This document shows, piece after piece, positions 17,100 through 26,523 of a stretch of 32,499 bases of DNA (positions within the stretch are counted from its first letter, which is position 1; each line of letters begins with the position of its first letter). Source of the DNA: Rhizobiaceae bacterium (lineage in GTDB: Bacteria; Pseudomonadota; Alphaproteobacteria; Rhizobiales; Rhizobiaceae); NCBI GenBank assembly GCA_023953775.1, contig JAMLJD010000052.1:1-32499 (forward strand), written 5' to 3'. Both the position numbers and the translations under genes were made by a program. A model generated the notes under the pieces. The model made no database searches and was not told the origin of the DNA. It was given only the letters and a program-made list of their open reading frames with translations.

Positions 17100-17128
17100 T
17101 ATCAGTATCGCCGCTTTGCAGCGGCAAA
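17100..17128 (-). promoter_or_regulatory. Candidate fba promoter with palindrome in the spacer
   Basis: On the minus strand TTTGCC (17128-17123), 17 bases and CTGATA (17105-17100) resemble the CTTGAC-N17-CTATAT promoter. A palindrome GCCGCT-gcaa-AGCGGC (17110-17125) occupies the spacer, where a repressor could bind. An AACCGATT sequence just upstream resembles a LacI-family half-centre, but it is imperfect. Confidence 0.35.
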
Positions 17129-17202
17129 AATACATTCAATCGGTTTAGTCCCAAACGAGTCCGGCGGTATGTGTCTGCGACCTCACACAGGACCGCCCGG
17201 CG

Positions 17203-18399
17203 TCATCCCTTGAGCGCTTGGACGCCCGGCAGGGCCTTGCCCTCCATCCACTCCAGGAAGGCGCCGCCGGCCGTCGAGACATAGGTGAAGTCCCCTGCCA
17301 CCTCGGCATGGTTGAGCGCTGCGACCGTGTCGCCGCCGCCCGCGACCGAGATCAGCTTGCCCTCGCGCGTCTGCTCGGCGGCGTAGCGCGCAGCCTCGAC
17401 CGTCGCGCGGTCGAACGGTTCGATCTCGAATGCGCCAAGCGGCCCGTTCCAGACCAGCGTGTCGGCCTTGCCGATCCAATCCTTCACGGCCCCGATCGTT
17501 TCCGGCCCGGCGTCGAGGATCATCGCATCCGGGGGTACGGCATCGACCGCCACCACCTCGCTCGGCGCGCCGGCCTTGAATTCACGCGCGATGACCGCAT
17601 CGCTCGGCAGCACGATGGCGCAGCCAGCCTCCTCGGCCTCCTTCATGATCCGGCGCGCGGTGTCGGCAAGATCGTGCTCGCACAGCGATTTGCCGACATC
17701 GGTGCCGCCAGCCGCCAGGAAGGTGTTGGCCATGCCGCCGCCGATCACCAGCCCGTCGACCTTGCGCACCAGGTTCGACAACAGGTCGAGCTTGGTCGAG
17801 ATCTTGGCGCCACCGACGATGGCCAGCACAGGCTTCCGCGGATTTCCGAGGCCCTTTTCCAGCGCCTCGAGCTCGGCCTGCATGGTGCGCCCGGCATAGG
17901 CCGGCAGCAAATGGGCAATCGCCTCGGTCGAGGCATGGGCGCGGTGTGCCGCCGAAAACGCATCGTTGACGAAGATGTCGCCCAGCCCTGCCAGCGCCCT
18001 GGCCATCGCCGGATCGTTCTTTTCCTCGCCCGCGTGGAAGCGCGTGTTCTCGAGCAGCAGGATGTCTCCGGACGCCATGTCCGCGACGGCTTTCTCGGCC
18101 TTTTCCCCGATGCAGTCGGCAGCGAAATGAACCCGGCGGTCGAGATGCGTCTCCAGCGCCTGCGCAATCGGCGCCAGCGAGAATTCCGGGTTCGGCGCGC
18201 CCTTCGGGCGCCCGAAATGCGACAACAGGATCACCTTGGCGCCCTTGTCCGACAGTTCGATGATCGTCGGCGTGATGCGTTCGATGCGCGTCATGTCGGT
18301 GATCTTGCCGTCCTTCATCGGCACGTTGAGATCGACCCGCAAGAGCACGCGCTTTCCCGAGAGGTCGTCAATATCGTCGAGGGTCCTGAAGCCGTGCAT
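17203..18399 (-). CDS. pgk: Phosphoglycerate kinase (3' part of a longer open frame)
   Basis: Reversible transfer of phosphate from 1,3-bisphosphoglycerate to ADP; cytosolic, glycolysis and gluconeogenesis. From the ATG at 18399 the product has the normal PGK length of 398 residues. Substrate site: RVDLNVP (21-27) and HFGRPKG (61-67). Later come [30 protein letters not shown], the nucleotide site [35 protein letters not shown] and [19 protein letters not shown] element precedes the ATG, and a promoter-like sequence lies at 18432-18459. The frame is open upstream: no stop separates it from the antiporter gene, so a fused protein could also form. Next genes on the strand are fba and an SGNH hydrolase. 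Confidence 0.95.
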   Translation of the reverse strand: MHGFRTLDDIDDLSGKRVLLRVDLNVPMKDGKITDMTRIERITPTIIELSDKGAKVILLSHFGRPKGAPNPEFSLAPIAQALETHLDRRVHFAADCIGEKAEKAVADMASGDILLLENTRFHAGEEKNDPAMARALAGLGDIFVNDAFSAAHRAHASTEAIAHLLPAYAGRTMQAELEALEKGLGNPRKPVLAIVGGAKISTKLDLLSNLVRKVDGLVIGGGMANTFLAAGGTDVGKSLCEHDLADTARRIMKEAEEAGCAIVLPSDAVIAREFKAGAPSEVVAVDAVPPDAMILDAGPETIGAVKDWIGKADTLVWNGPLGAFEIEPFDRATVEAARYAAEQTREGKLISVAGGGDTVAALNHAEVAGDFTYVSTAGGAFLEWMEGKALPGVQALKG

Positions 18400-20307
18400 C
18401 GCATCTTTCCGTCGTTTGAAAAACTGCCGGACCATAGCGATACCGGGCATGCTGGCAAGCCCTTGGAGCCGTGATTTCCTGGAGCCCGAAATGCCTGCCG
18501 CCGCACGCCGCGCCCTTCGCACCGCCGCATATCCGGCGACCCGGTCGCGCATCTCGCCGAGGCTGAGAAAGACCGGTATGCGGGGCGGGGCGGTGACCGG
18601 CTCCACCGAGAGGCCGGCGGCGGTGATCTTGCCGTTGTCGCCGACGTCGCGGACGATGAGCTCGATCTGCCCCAGAGCGACTCGGTCGCCATAGTCGGCA
18701 TGACCGCCAAGCCGGTCGACCATCAACTCGCCGATCGTCATCTCGATCTCTTCCTCGTCGAGGCCGGGCGCATAGGCGGCCTCGAGGTCGCCGGCGGGGC
18801 GGGACGGATCGACGGGGAACGCGCCGAAGAACTCGGCGTCCTCCGGGTCGACCACGGCGCGGCTGGCGAACAACCGGTCGAGCAGACGCGGATAACGCGG
18901 TGAAATGAACAGATAGACGTAGTCGCCGGCTCGCAGCCGCCCGGCATACTGGTAGCGCATCGATTGCCCGTCGCGGATGACCAGCGATGGCCGCGCCCAG
19001 CGTGGCACGCGCTCACCGCGGGCGACCGGGCTGTCGGCCACGACGCGGTAGGCGAGCAGCTCGTGATGCGCGGTACCGGGCAGTTCGAGCTCGACCTTTT
19101 CAACGGGGCCGCTGCGCGGCGGCAGAACGAGGTTCAGGCGCCGCGCCAGCGGGCTGATGGTCCAGCCCTGGACGAGCAGCGATACGAGCACGATGATGAA
19201 GGCGCTGTTGAAGAACACCTGGCTGTTGGGAAGCTGGCCGAGCAGCGGCACGATGGCGAGCAGGATCGACACCGCGCCACGCAACCCTACCCAGGCGATG
19301 AACGCGGTCTCGGCGCGCTGGAAGTTGAACGGCAGCAGGCACAGCCACACCGCGACCGGGCGGGCGACGAAGATCAGGAACAGCGCCAGACCGATCGCGG
19401 CGAGCGCGATGTCGGGAAACTGCGACGGGGTGGCGAGCAGGCCCAGGAGCAGGAACATGATGATCTGCGCGAGCCAGCTCACGCCGTCCTGGAAGCGCTT
19501 CAGCGTCGGCGCCGAGCGCATGTTGCGGTTGCCCGCGTGGAGGCCGGCGACATAGACCGCGAGGAAGCCGCTTCCGCCGACGACGCCGGTCACCGAGAAG
19601 ACGAGCAGCGACAGCGCGATGACGAAGATCGGCGTCAGCCCGCGCTCCATGTTCAGTCGGTTGACCAGCCCGACGATCAGCAGCCCGCCGAGATAGCCCG
19701 CGATCAGGCCGAGCCCCATCTGCAGCACGAAGCGCAGCAGCACCTCCCAGCTCAGATCGTCGAGCGCGGTGCCCGCCGCGATGATCTCGACAAGCGCGAT
19801 TGTGAGGAAGATCGCCATCGGATCGTTGGACCCGGATTCGATTTCCAGCGTCGAGCGGACCTTGTCGCGGATGTTGATGCCGCCGACGCGCAACAGGAAG
19901 AACACCGCGGCGGCGTCCGTCGAGCCGACGATCGCGCCGAGCAGGATCGATTCCATCCAGCCGAGCCCGAGCAAAAGCCGCGCCGCCAGCCCGAAGACCA
20001 GGGCCGTGATGACGACACCCACGGTGGCGAGCGTAAGTGCGGGAAACGCCGCGTGGCGGAACGACTGGATCGGCGTGCCGAAGCCGGAATCGAAGAGGAT
20101 GACGGCCAGCGCCAGACTGCCGATGAAATAGGCGACGCCGGCATTGTCGAAATCGAGCCCGACCCCGTCGACGCCGGCGACGAGGCCGATGCCGAGGAAC
20201 AGGAGCAGCAGCGGCGTGCCGAAGCGGAAGGCCAGCAGGCTGGAAAAGGCGGCGACGAGCACGAGGATCGTGCCGATCAGCGTAACCGCATAGATCCAGT
20301 CGATCAT
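17203..20307 (-). CDS. CPA1 cation/proton antiporter, reading frame continuous into pgk
   Basis: From the ATG at 20307 the frame runs 1034 codons. Residues 1-395 are a 12-13 segment Na+/H+ exchanger domain with [29 protein letters not shown] (about 124-139) and the ND pair N161-D162 in [12 protein letters not shown]. Residues about 405-575 are cytosolic: a TrkA-C/RCK-like part ([32 protein letters not shown]) and a CorC/HlyC-type part ([26 protein letters not shown], ending [13 protein letters not shown]). This order fits the NhaP2/CvrA-like potassium/proton antiporters. Residues 576-636 are basic linker, and residue 637 is the PGK initiator methionine. None of the three frames contains a stop between the antiporter domain and pgk. 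The antiporter part proper is 18400-20307. The fusion may be real, or a lost stop. Confidence 0.85.
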   Translation of the reverse strand: MIDWIYAVTLIGTILVLVAAFSSLLAFRFGTPLLLLFLGIGLVAGVDGVGLDFDNAGVAYFIGSLALAVILFDSGFGTPIQSFRHAAFPALTLATVGVVITALVFGLAARLLLGLGWMESILLGAIVGSTDAAAVFFLLRVGGINIRDKVRSTLEIESGSNDPMAIFLTIALVEIIAAGTALDDLSWEVLLRFVLQMGLGLIAGYLGGLLIVGLVNRLNMERGLTPIFVIALSLLVFSVTGVVGGSGFLAVYVAGLHAGNRNMRSAPTLKRFQDGVSWLAQIIMFLLLGLLATPSQFPDIALAAIGLALFLIFVARPVAVWLCLLPFNFQRAETAFIAWVGLRGAVSILLAIVPLLGQLPNSQVFFNSAFIIVLVSLLVQGWTISPLARRLNLVLPPRSGPVEKVELELPGTAHHELLAYRVVADSPVARGERVPRWARPSLVIRDGQSMRYQYAGRLRAGDYVYLFISPRYPRLLDRLFASRAVVDPEDAEFFGAFPVDPSRPAGDLEAAYAPGLDEEEIEMTIGELMVDRLGGHADYGDRVALGQIELIVRDVGDNGKITAAGLSVEPVTAPPRIPVFLSLGEMRDRVAGYAAVRRARRAAAGISGSRKSRLQGLASMPGIAMVRQFFKRRKDAMHGFRTLDDIDDLSGKRVLLRVDLNVPMKDGKITDMTRIERITPTIIELSDKGAKVILLSHFGRPKGAPNPEFSLAPIAQALETHLDRRVHFAADCIGEKAEKAVADMASGDILLLENTRFHAGEEKNDPAMARALAGLGDIFVNDAFSAAHRAHASTEAIAHLLPAYAGRTMQAELEALEKGLGNPRKPVLAIVGGAKISTKLDLLSNLVRKVDGLVIGGGMANTFLAAGGTDVGKSLCEHDLADTARRIMKEAEEAGCAIVLPSDAVIAREFKAGAPSEVVAVDAVPPDAMILDAGPETIGAVKDWIGKADTLVWNGPLGAFEIEPFDRATVEAARYAAEQTREGKLISVAGGGDTVAALNHAEVAGDFTYVSTAGGAFLEWMEGKALPGVQALKG
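18432..18459 (-). promoter_or_regulatory. Candidate pgk promoter inside the fused frame
   Basis: CTTGCC (18459-18454), a 16-base spacer and CTATGG (18437-18432) on the minus strand, a fair match to the rhizobial CTTGAC-N17-CTATAT form, 33 bases upstream of the pgk ATG. It would allow pgk transcription independent of the antiporter. Confidence 0.4.
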
Positions 20308-20474
20308 CCCGCCTCAAATCCCTTCCGTCGTCGCGCCTGCCTCCCGGAGTTGCGTTGCGCGTCCCGATCGCCGCGCGGCCGGGGAATCGTGCCCCGCCGC
20401 CGGCCGGTTCATTGAAACGGCAATCCGCCCCCAAAGCAACGCCGGTATCGCCATGACCGCCGGACATGCGCCGA

Positions 20475-20509
20475 AATGCGAAAACGCCCGGCAGCCATCT
20501 GCCGGGCGT
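20475..20509 (-). terminator. Intrinsic terminator of gap
   Basis: On the minus strand ACGCCCGGCAG-atgg-CTGCCGGGCGT is a perfect 11-bp stem with a 4-base loop, followed by TTTTCGCATTT, 49 bases after the gap stop. It should end the tkt-gap transcript before the antiporter gene. Confidence 0.85.
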
Positions 20510-20558
20510 CGGTCATCTTCCACGGGAAAAGAGCCGGCAAGAAGGCCGGGTCCGGATC

Positions 20559-21566
20559 CTATATGGTTTTTCCGAATGCCACCGCCGTGTCGGACATGCG
20601 GTTCGAGAAGCCCCACTCATTGTCGTACCATGACATCACGCGCACCAGATTGCCCTCGATGACCTTGGTCTGGTCGAGCGCGAAGGTCGACGATGCGGGA
20701 TTGTGGTTCATGTCGATCGAGACCAGCGGCTCGTCCGTGTAGGCGAGGATGCCATTCAGCGATCCGTCTGCAGCCGCGACCAGCGCCTTGTTCACCTCGT
20801 CGACCGTCACCGGCTTCTTCGACACGAACTTGAAGTCGATCACCGAGACGTTCGGGGTCGGCACGCGGATCGACACGCCGTCGAGCTTGCCCTTGAGCTC
20901 CGGCAGCACGAGGCCCACCGCCTTCGCCGCGCCGGTCGAGGTCGGGATCATCGACATCGCGGCCGCGCGGGCGCGGTAGAGGTCCTTGTGCATCGTGTCG
21001 AGCGTCGGCTGGTCGCCCGTATAGGCGTGGACCGTGGTCATGAAGCCCTTCTCGATGCCGAACGCGTCGTTGACCACCTTGGCGACCGGAGCCAGGCAGT
21101 TCGTCGTGCAGGAGGCGTTGGAAACGACCATGTGCTCCTTGGAGAGCTTGTCGTGATTGACGCCGTAGACCACCGTCAGGTCGGCGCCGTCGGCGGGCGC
21201 CGAAACGAGGACCCGCTTCGCGCCGGCCGACAGGTGCGCGGACGCCTTTTCCTTGGACGTGAAGATGCCGGTGCATTCCATCACGATGTCGATGTCGAGA
21301 TCGCCCCAGGGAAGCTTGGAGGGATCGCGCTCGGCCAGCACCTTGAAGGAATCCGTGCCGACATTGATCGTGTCGCCGTCGACCTTGACCTGTGACGGGA
21401 AGCGGCCATGCACGCTGTCGTAGCGCAGGAGGTGCGCATTGGTCTCGACCGGGCCGAGGTCGTTCACCGCGACGATGTCGATGTCCTTGCGTCCGGATTC
21501 GTAGATGGCGCGCACGACATTGCGGCCGATGCGGCCAAATCCGTTGATGGCAACTCTCACGGTCAT
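20559..21566 (-). CDS. gap: Glyceraldehyde-3-phosphate dehydrogenase, type I
   Basis: Oxidises and phosphorylates glyceraldehyde-3-phosphate to 1,3-bisphosphoglycerate with NAD(P); cytosolic. The 335-residue protein begins [18 protein letters not shown] (Rossmann motif GxGxxG). It has the nucleophile C153 in [13 protein letters not shown], catalytic H180 in [12 protein letters not shown] and the C-terminal [20 protein letters not shown] with aspartate D36 after the second strand suggests NAD preference. The ATG at 21566 has a strong AGGAGGG about 8 bases upstream. It follows tkt on the same strand after 163 bases without an intervening terminator, so the two are probably co-transcribed; a strong terminator follows gap. 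In the rhizobial order pgk would come next, but the antiporter intervenes here. Confidence 0.96.
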   Translation of the reverse strand: MTVRVAINGFGRIGRNVVRAIYESGRKDIDIVAVNDLGPVETNAHLLRYDSVHGRFPSQVKVDGDTINVGTDSFKVLAERDPSKLPWGDLDIDIVMECTGIFTSKEKASAHLSAGAKRVLVSAPADGADLTVVYGVNHDKLSKEHMVVSNASCTTNCLAPVAKVVNDAFGIEKGFMTTVHAYTGDQPTLDTMHKDLYRARAAAMSMIPTSTGAAKAVGLVLPELKGKLDGVSIRVPTPNVSVIDFKFVSKKPVTVDEVNKALVAAADGSLNGILAYTDEPLVSIDMNHNPASSTFALDQTKVIEGNLVRVMSWYDNEWGFSNRMSDTAVAFGKTI

Positions 21567-21729
21567 AGGTCTATCCCTCCTGGTGCGCCCCGAGCGGGCG
21601 GTACGGCAGATTGTCTGGCCCGGCCCTCGGAGCCGGGATCGGAAACGCTGTCACGGTTGCGCGCAAAGCAGCCGTTTCATAGCGGTCGCCTCGCCGCGAA
21701 TCCAGCGCCAGCATTGTCGCGGGCTTGGT

Positions 21730-23715
21730 TCAGGCGAAACGCGCCGACACCGCTTCGACGACGGCCTCGGCCGTGATGCCGAAATGCTTGTACAGGGCCT
21801 CGTAGGGTCCGCTGGCCCCGAACCCGGTCATGCCGACGAAGATGCCGTCTTCGCCGATGAAGCGGTCCCAGCCCTGGCGGATGCCGGCCTCGATCGCCAC
21901 CCGTACCGGGGCCTTGCCGATCAGCGCTTCCTGATAGTCCTTGCTCTGCTCCGCGAAGAGCTCGAACGAGGGCACCGAGACCACGCGCGTGGCATGTCCG
22001 CGTCCCTCGAGGACCTTCTGGGCCGCCAGTGCGATCTCGACTTCCGATCCCGTCGCGAACAGCGTGACGGAAGGATCGTCGCTCGCTACCGAAAGCTCGT
22101 AGGCGCCGAGCGCGCACAGGTTCTCCTCGGAGAACTCGGTCCGCACCGCCGGCAGGTTCTGCCGCGTCAGGGCCAGTGTCGAAGGCCTGGTCTTGGTCTC
22201 CATCGCGATCTGCCAGCACTCGGCCGTCTCGGTCGCATCGGCCGGGCGGAACACCAGATGGTTGGGGATGGCGCGCAGCGCTGCCATATGCTCGACCGGC
22301 TGGTGCGTCGGGCCGTCCTCGCCGAGGCCGATCGAATCATGCGTCATCACGAAGCCGACCCTGAGGCCCATCAGCGAGGCGAGCCGCATCGCCGGCCGGG
22401 CATAGTCGGAGAACACCAGGAAGGTGCCGCCATAGGGGATCACGCCGCCATGCAGCGCCATGCCGTTCATGGCCGCCGCCATGCCGTGCTCGCGAATGCC
22501 GTAATGCACGTAGCGGCCGGAATAGTCGGTCGGCGTGATCGGCTTGGTCTGTGGCGTGCGCGTGTTGTTCGAGCCGGTCAGGTCAGCCGAACCGCCGATC
22601 GTCTCGGACAGGCACTCGTTGATCACCTCGAGCGCCATTTCCGACGATTTGCGGGTCGCGACCTTCGGCTTGTCGTGCGCCAGCTTCTTCTTGTAGTCGG
22701 CGATCGCCGTTTCGAAGCCGCCCGGCAGGTCGCCGCGCATGCGCCGCTCGAACTCGGAGCGTATGTCGGCTTCCGCACCCGCCAGCCGCTTTTCCCACTC
22801 CTTGCGCTCTTTCGCGGAGCGCAGTCCGGCCAGGCGCCAGTCGTCGAGGATTTCGGACGGGATCACGAACGGCGCCGATGTCCAGCCGAGCGCCTTGCGG
22901 GTTGCAGCGATTTCCTCGGCGCCGAGCGGCGAGCCGTGCGCCTTGCTCGTGCCGGCGCGGGTCGGGGCGCCGTAGCCGATGGTCGTTTTGAAGGCGATCA
23001 TCGTCGGCCGGTCGGATTTGCGGGCTTCCTCGATCGCCGCCGCGATCGCCTCGGGATCGTGGCCGTCGGCCTTGAGCGTGTTCCAGCCCGAGGCCTCGAA
23101 GCGCTTGGACTGGTCGGTCGAGTCGGCCAGCGAGACCGCGCCGTCGATCGAGATGCCGTTGTCGTCCCACATGACGATCAGCTTGTTGAGCCGCAGATGC
23201 CCGGCGAGCGAGATCGCCTCCTGGCTGATGCCTTCCATCAGGCAGCCGTCGCCTACAAGCACATAGGTGTAGTGGTCGACCAGATCGTCGCCGAACTGGG
23301 CATTGAGGATGCGCTCGGCGAGCGCCATACCCACCGAATTGGCGAGACCCTGGCCGAGCGGGCCGGTGGTCGTCTCGATGCCGGCGGCGTGGCCGTATTC
23401 TGGGTGGCCCGCCGTCCGTGAACCGAGCTGACGGAAATTCTTGATCTCGTCGATCGTGACGTCTTCGTAGCCGAGCAGGTAGAGCAGCGAATAGAGCAGC
23501 ATCGACCCGTGGCCCGCCGACAGCACGAAGCGGTCGCGGTCCGGCCACTGCGGCGTCTTCGGATCATGCGTCATGAAACGCGTGAACAGGACCGTTGCGA
23601 TGTCGGCCGCGCCCATCGGCAGGCCGGGATGTCCTGAGTTGGCTTTCTCGACGGCGTCCATCGAGAGAAAACGGATAGCGTTGGCCATCCGGTCGTGTTT
23701 TTCGCGTGTTGTCAT
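21730..23715 (-). CDS. tkt: Transketolase
   Basis: Thiamine-diphosphate enzyme moving two-carbon units between ketose and aldose phosphates (pentose phosphate pathway); cytosolic. The 661-residue product has conserved histidines H29 (NSGHPG), H69 (SAGHGS) and H104 (TAGHPEYG), and the ThDP/metal motif GDGCLMEG (155-162) with N186 in [10 protein letters not shown]. The catalytic glutamate region is [14 protein letters not shown], followed by the pyrimidine domain [18 protein letters not shown] and the C-terminal domain. The ATG at 23715 ([20 protein letters not shown]) is chosen over an upstream in-frame start because conservation begins here. A good promoter lies at 23786-23813. Divergent from the DUF4164-zapA pair. 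Confidence 0.95.
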   Translation of the reverse strand: MTTREKHDRMANAIRFLSMDAVEKANSGHPGLPMGAADIATVLFTRFMTHDPKTPQWPDRDRFVLSAGHGSMLLYSLLYLLGYEDVTIDEIKNFRQLGSRTAGHPEYGHAAGIETTTGPLGQGLANSVGMALAERILNAQFGDDLVDHYTYVLVGDGCLMEGISQEAISLAGHLRLNKLIVMWDDNGISIDGAVSLADSTDQSKRFEASGWNTLKADGHDPEAIAAAIEEARKSDRPTMIAFKTTIGYGAPTRAGTSKAHGSPLGAEEIAATRKALGWTSAPFVIPSEILDDWRLAGLRSAKERKEWEKRLAGAEADIRSEFERRMRGDLPGGFETAIADYKKKLAHDKPKVATRKSSEMALEVINECLSETIGGSADLTGSNNTRTPQTKPITPTDYSGRYVHYGIREHGMAAAMNGMALHGGVIPYGGTFLVFSDYARPAMRLASLMGLRVGFVMTHDSIGLGEDGPTHQPVEHMAALRAIPNHLVFRPADATETAECWQIAMETKTRPSTLALTRQNLPAVRTEFSEENLCALGAYELSVASDDPSVTLFATGSEVEIALAAQKVLEGRGHATRVVSVPSFELFAEQSKDYQEALIGKAPVRVAIEAGIRQGWDRFIGEDGIFVGMTGFGASGPYEALYKHFGITAEAVVEAVSARFA

Positions 23716-23785
23716 GATCGCTCGCTTGCCGGCTGCGGGGCATTTTCCGGGTCGAAAGGGGCCAGGGGCCTGAAAAGCCCGCGAC

Positions 23786-23813
23786 ACATAGCAGGTGCCG
23801 GCTTCAAGTCAAC
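23786..23813 (-). promoter_or_regulatory. tkt promoter
   Basis: On the minus strand GTTGAC (23813-23808), a 16-base spacer and CTATGT (23791-23786), close to the alphaproteobacterial housekeeping promoter. It is about 70 bases upstream of the tkt ATG. Confidence 0.55.
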
Positions 23814-23899
23814 AAAGCCCGCAATGCCTATTTCGGGCGGATTTTCCGCCTCCTTGGCGTCCGGACGGCGCTTTGCGGGGGAAACCGGCAACGGCTTTA

Positions 23900-23928
23900 T
23901 TGACGCCCGCTTCACACGCCGCCTAATC
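23900..23928 (+). promoter_or_regulatory. Candidate promoter of DUF4164-zapA
   Basis: TTGACG (23900-23905), 17 bases and CTAATC (23923-23928), about 64 bases upstream of the DUF4164 ATG. A second -10-like CTATAA lies at 23935-23940 but lacks a good -35. A GATTC (GANTC) site is at 23960-23964. Confidence 0.35.
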
Positions 23929-23991
23929 TTTCCGCTATAAGGCGTTCACTTGAATGCGCGATTCGCGGCGGGGCAGGCGCTGGGAAACATC

Positions 23992-24264
23992 ATGGGCGGA
24001 GAAGCCACCCTCAAGGAGGTCATCGCCCGGCTGGGCAAGGCGATCGATGCGCTCGAAAATGCCGTGGCCGCGCGGATCGAGCAGGAGCAGGATTATTCCG
24101 AAGCCGAGGCCGAGGTTCAGCGCATGAATGCCGACCGCGCCCGCCTCGCCCAGGAACTCGACGGCTCGGAGGCCAAGGCCGAACGGCTGGAAAACGCCAA
24201 CCGCGAAGTCTCGCGCAGGCTGGTGACCGCGATGGAGACGATCCGCGCGGTTCTCGACAGATAA
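23992..24264 (+). CDS. DUF4164 coiled-coil protein
   Basis: Predicted 90-residue, nearly all-helical protein with heptad-like spacing from end to end (TLKEVIARLGKAIDALENAV, EAEAEVQRMNADRARLAQEL, KAERLENANREVSRRLVTAM), so a coiled coil. It matches the small DUF4164 family that precedes zapA in many alphaproteobacteria. The ATG at 23992 follows GGGAAA; a TTG at 23950 would add 14 residues without family support. Its stop is 10 bases before zapA, so the two are surely one operon. A role near the division ring is inferred from this pairing only. Confidence 0.8.
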   Translation: MGGEATLKEVIARLGKAIDALENAVAARIEQEQDYSEAEAEVQRMNADRARLAQELDGSEAKAERLENANREVSRRLVTAMETIRAVLDR

Positions 24265-24274
24265 GGTGTAAGCC

Positions 24275-24646
24275 ATGGCGCAGGTCACGGTCACGATCGA
24301 CGGCAAGTCCTATCGCATGGCGTGCGACGAGGGGCAGGAGGAACACCTGACCGACCTGGCCGGCCGCTTCGACCGCTATGTCGCGCATCTCAAGGAATCC
24401 TTCGGCGAGATCGGCGACCAGCGGATCACCGTCATGGCCGGGATCATGGTGATGGACGAACTGGCGGAGCTTCAGAAGCGCGTGCGCGGCATGGAGAGCG
24501 AGATCGCGACGCTGCGCAAGACCCGCGACGAGGCCCTCGTCAAGGCCGACAAGAACGATGCCGCACTGACCGGCGCGCTTGCCGGCCTCGCGGAGCGGAT
24601 GGAAAATCTCGCTGGAAAGCTCAACGGCAAGGGCGAGGTCGCCTAG
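24275..24646 (+). CDS. zapA: Cell division protein ZapA
   Basis: ZapA binds and bundles FtsZ filaments at the division site. The 123-residue product has the N-terminal globular domain (MAQVTVTIDGKSYRMACDEG, then EEHLTDLAGRFDRYVAHLKE) with the typical short beta-hairpin followed by the LxxLAxxxD helix. A long C-terminal helix follows (MVMDELAELQKRVRGMESEI, TLRKTRDEAL), for tetramer formation. The C-terminal about 40 residues extend beyond the compact E. coli form. An AAGGT element precedes the ATG. Partner gene upstream is DUF4164. The gene is followed by only 48 bases before a convergent gene, leaving no room for the 6S RNA found after zapA in many bacteria. Confidence 0.9.
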   Translation: MAQVTVTIDGKSYRMACDEGQEEHLTDLAGRFDRYVAHLKESFGEIGDQRITVMAGIMVMDELAELQKRVRGMESEIATLRKTRDEALVKADKNDAALTGALAGLAERMENLAGKLNGKGEVA

Positions 24647-24694
24647 TATTTGCAGCCAGGCGTGTCCGTCTAGATCCAGAATACCAAGGGCCCG

Positions 24695-26521
24695 TCAGTC
24701 GGCCTCGAGTTCCTCGCGCAGCAACTCCAGTTCCAGCCACTCTTCTTCCATCGCAGCGAGCGCGGTTCGCTCTGCATCCAGATGCGCCGCCGTCTTCGCA
24801 AACGCATCTGGATCACGGCTATAGAGTTCCGGATCCCCGAGGCGGGCTTCGAGTTTGACGATCGCCGCTGACGCGGCTTCCATCTTCCTGGGGAGCGTCT
24901 CCAGCGCGAATTTCTGCTTGTAGGAGAGCTTGCGGCGCGAGGCCGCCGGACCGTCCGACGCGGACGCCGGCTGTGTCTTGGCCACCGGCTTTGGAGGCGA
25001 AGGTCTGGCCTTCACCGCATCGCCGAGATGCCTGCCGCCGCGTTGCGCAAGCATGTCGGAATAACCGCCGGCATATTCGACCCACAGCCCTTCGCCTTCC
25101 GGCGCGACGGTGCTGGTCACGGTCCGGTCGAGGAAATCGCGGTCGTGGCTGACGAGGATCACGGTGCCGGGAAAGCCGGCGACGAGTTCCTGCAACAGGT
25201 CCAGCGTCTCCATGTCGAGGTCGTTGGTCGGTTCGTCGAGCACCAGCAGGTTCGACGGCCGCGCAAGGATACGGGCCAGCGCCAGCCGCGCCCGCTCGCC
25301 GCCCGATAGCTCCTTCACCGGCGTGCGCGCCTGCTCCGGCTTGAACAGGAAATCCTTGAGATAGCTGACGACATGCCGGTGTTCGCCGTTGACGCTCACC
25401 TGGTCGCCGCGCCCTCCGGTAAGGTAGTGCGCGACGGTCTCTTCGGGGTCGAAGCTCTCGCGCTTCTGGTCGAGCACGGCGACGTCGAGATTGGCCCCGA
25501 GCCGGACGTCGCCGGCATCCGGCTCGAGTTCGCCGATCAGGAGCTTCAGGAGCGTCGTCTTGCCGACACCGTTGGGACCAATCAGGCCGAGCCGGTTGCC
25601 GCGCTGGATGCGGATCGAGAAGTCGCGGACGATCGGCCGGTCGCCATAGCTCTTCGCGATCGAGCGCGCCTCTATCACCAGCTTTCCCGATTCTGCCGCG
25701 TCGCTCGCTGCGAGCCGCGCCACGCCATCCGGCCCGCGATGCGCGCGGTGGCGCTGGCGCATGTCCTGAAGCTCGCCCAGCCGGCGCATGTTGCGCTTGC
25801 GCCGCGCCGTGACGCCGTAGCGCAGCCAGTGTTCCTCGCGCACGATCTGGCGCCCCAGCTTGTGCTGCTCGCGCTCTTCCTCCTCCAGCACCTGGTCGCG
25901 CCACTCCTCGAAATGCGCGAAGCCCTTGTCGAGACGCCGCGTCGTGCCGCGGTCGAGCCAGACGGTGGCGCGCGACACGCGCTCGAGAAAGCGGCGGTCG
26001 TGCGAGATCAGGATGATTGCCGAGGTCGAGCGTGACAATTCGCCTTCCAGCCACTCGATTGTCTGGAGGTCGAGATGATTGGTCGGCTCGTCGAGGAGCA
26101 GGATGTCGGGCTGCGGAGCGAGTGTCCGCGCCAGCGCCGCGCGCCGCGCCTCGCCGCCCGAAAGGGTCGCCGGCGCCTCGTCGCCGGTCAGGCCGAGATG
26201 CTCAAGGAGATAGCTCGCGCGATGCGGATCGTCGGCCGGCCCGAGACCGGATTCGACATAGGCGCGCACGGTCGCGAACCCGTCGAGGTCCGGCACCTGG
26301 GGCAGATAGCGAACCGTCGCGTCGGGCTGGCGAAACACCGTCCCGTCCTGCGGTTCGACCTGACCCGCGGCGATCTTCAGGAGGGTGGACTTGCCCGACC
26401 CGTTGCGTCCCACCAGTGCGATCCGGTCTCCCGCCGACGCCTGCAGCGCTGCGCCGTCGAGCAGCGGCGTGCCGCCGAAGGTCAGCCGGATGTCGTCGAG
26501 CTGGAGAAGCGGCGGCGCCAT
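24695..26521 (-). CDS. uup: ABC-F ATPase, Uup type
   Basis: Soluble tandem ATP-binding protein of the ABC-F class, thought to act on ribosomes or in DNA metabolism (Uup in E. coli), not in transport. The 608-residue product has two ATPase domains: Walker A GRNGSGKST (about 38-46) and GPNGVGKTT, signatures LSGGEARRAAL and LSGGERARLAL, Walker B LLLDEPTNHLD and LVLDEPTNDLD. The linker EEWRDQVLEEEEREQHKLGR separates them. The C-terminus is the Uup coiled coil (KLSYKQKFALETLPRKMEAA, ending LELELLREELEAD). The ATG at 26521 lies 2 bases after the thiamine pyrophosphokinase stop (TGA-CG-ATG), so translation is coupled. The frame stays open upstream to 27031 but this is not coding. Confidence 0.92.
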   Translation of the reverse strand: MAPPLLQLDDIRLTFGGTPLLDGAALQASAGDRIALVGRNGSGKSTLLKIAAGQVEPQDGTVFRQPDATVRYLPQVPDLDGFATVRAYVESGLGPADDPHRASYLLEHLGLTGDEAPATLSGGEARRAALARTLAPQPDILLLDEPTNHLDLQTIEWLEGELSRSTSAIILISHDRRFLERVSRATVWLDRGTTRRLDKGFAHFEEWRDQVLEEEEREQHKLGRQIVREEHWLRYGVTARRKRNMRRLGELQDMRQRHRAHRGPDGVARLAASDAAESGKLVIEARSIAKSYGDRPIVRDFSIRIQRGNRLGLIGPNGVGKTTLLKLLIGELEPDAGDVRLGANLDVAVLDQKRESFDPEETVAHYLTGGRGDQVSVNGEHRHVVSYLKDFLFKPEQARTPVKELSGGERARLALARILARPSNLLVLDEPTNDLDMETLDLLQELVAGFPGTVILVSHDRDFLDRTVTSTVAPEGEGLWVEYAGGYSDMLAQRGGRHLGDAVKARPSPPKPVAKTQPASASDGPAASRRKLSYKQKFALETLPRKMEAASAAIVKLEARLGDPELYSRDPDAFAKTAAHLDAERTALAAMEEEWLELELLREELEAD

Positions 26522-26523
26522 CG

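Noticed and set aside
24647..24694. Possible 6S RNA after zapA, its usual place in many proteobacteria
   Set aside because: Only 48 bases separate the zapA stop from the convergent uup stop, far too short for 6S RNA, and no fold was seen.
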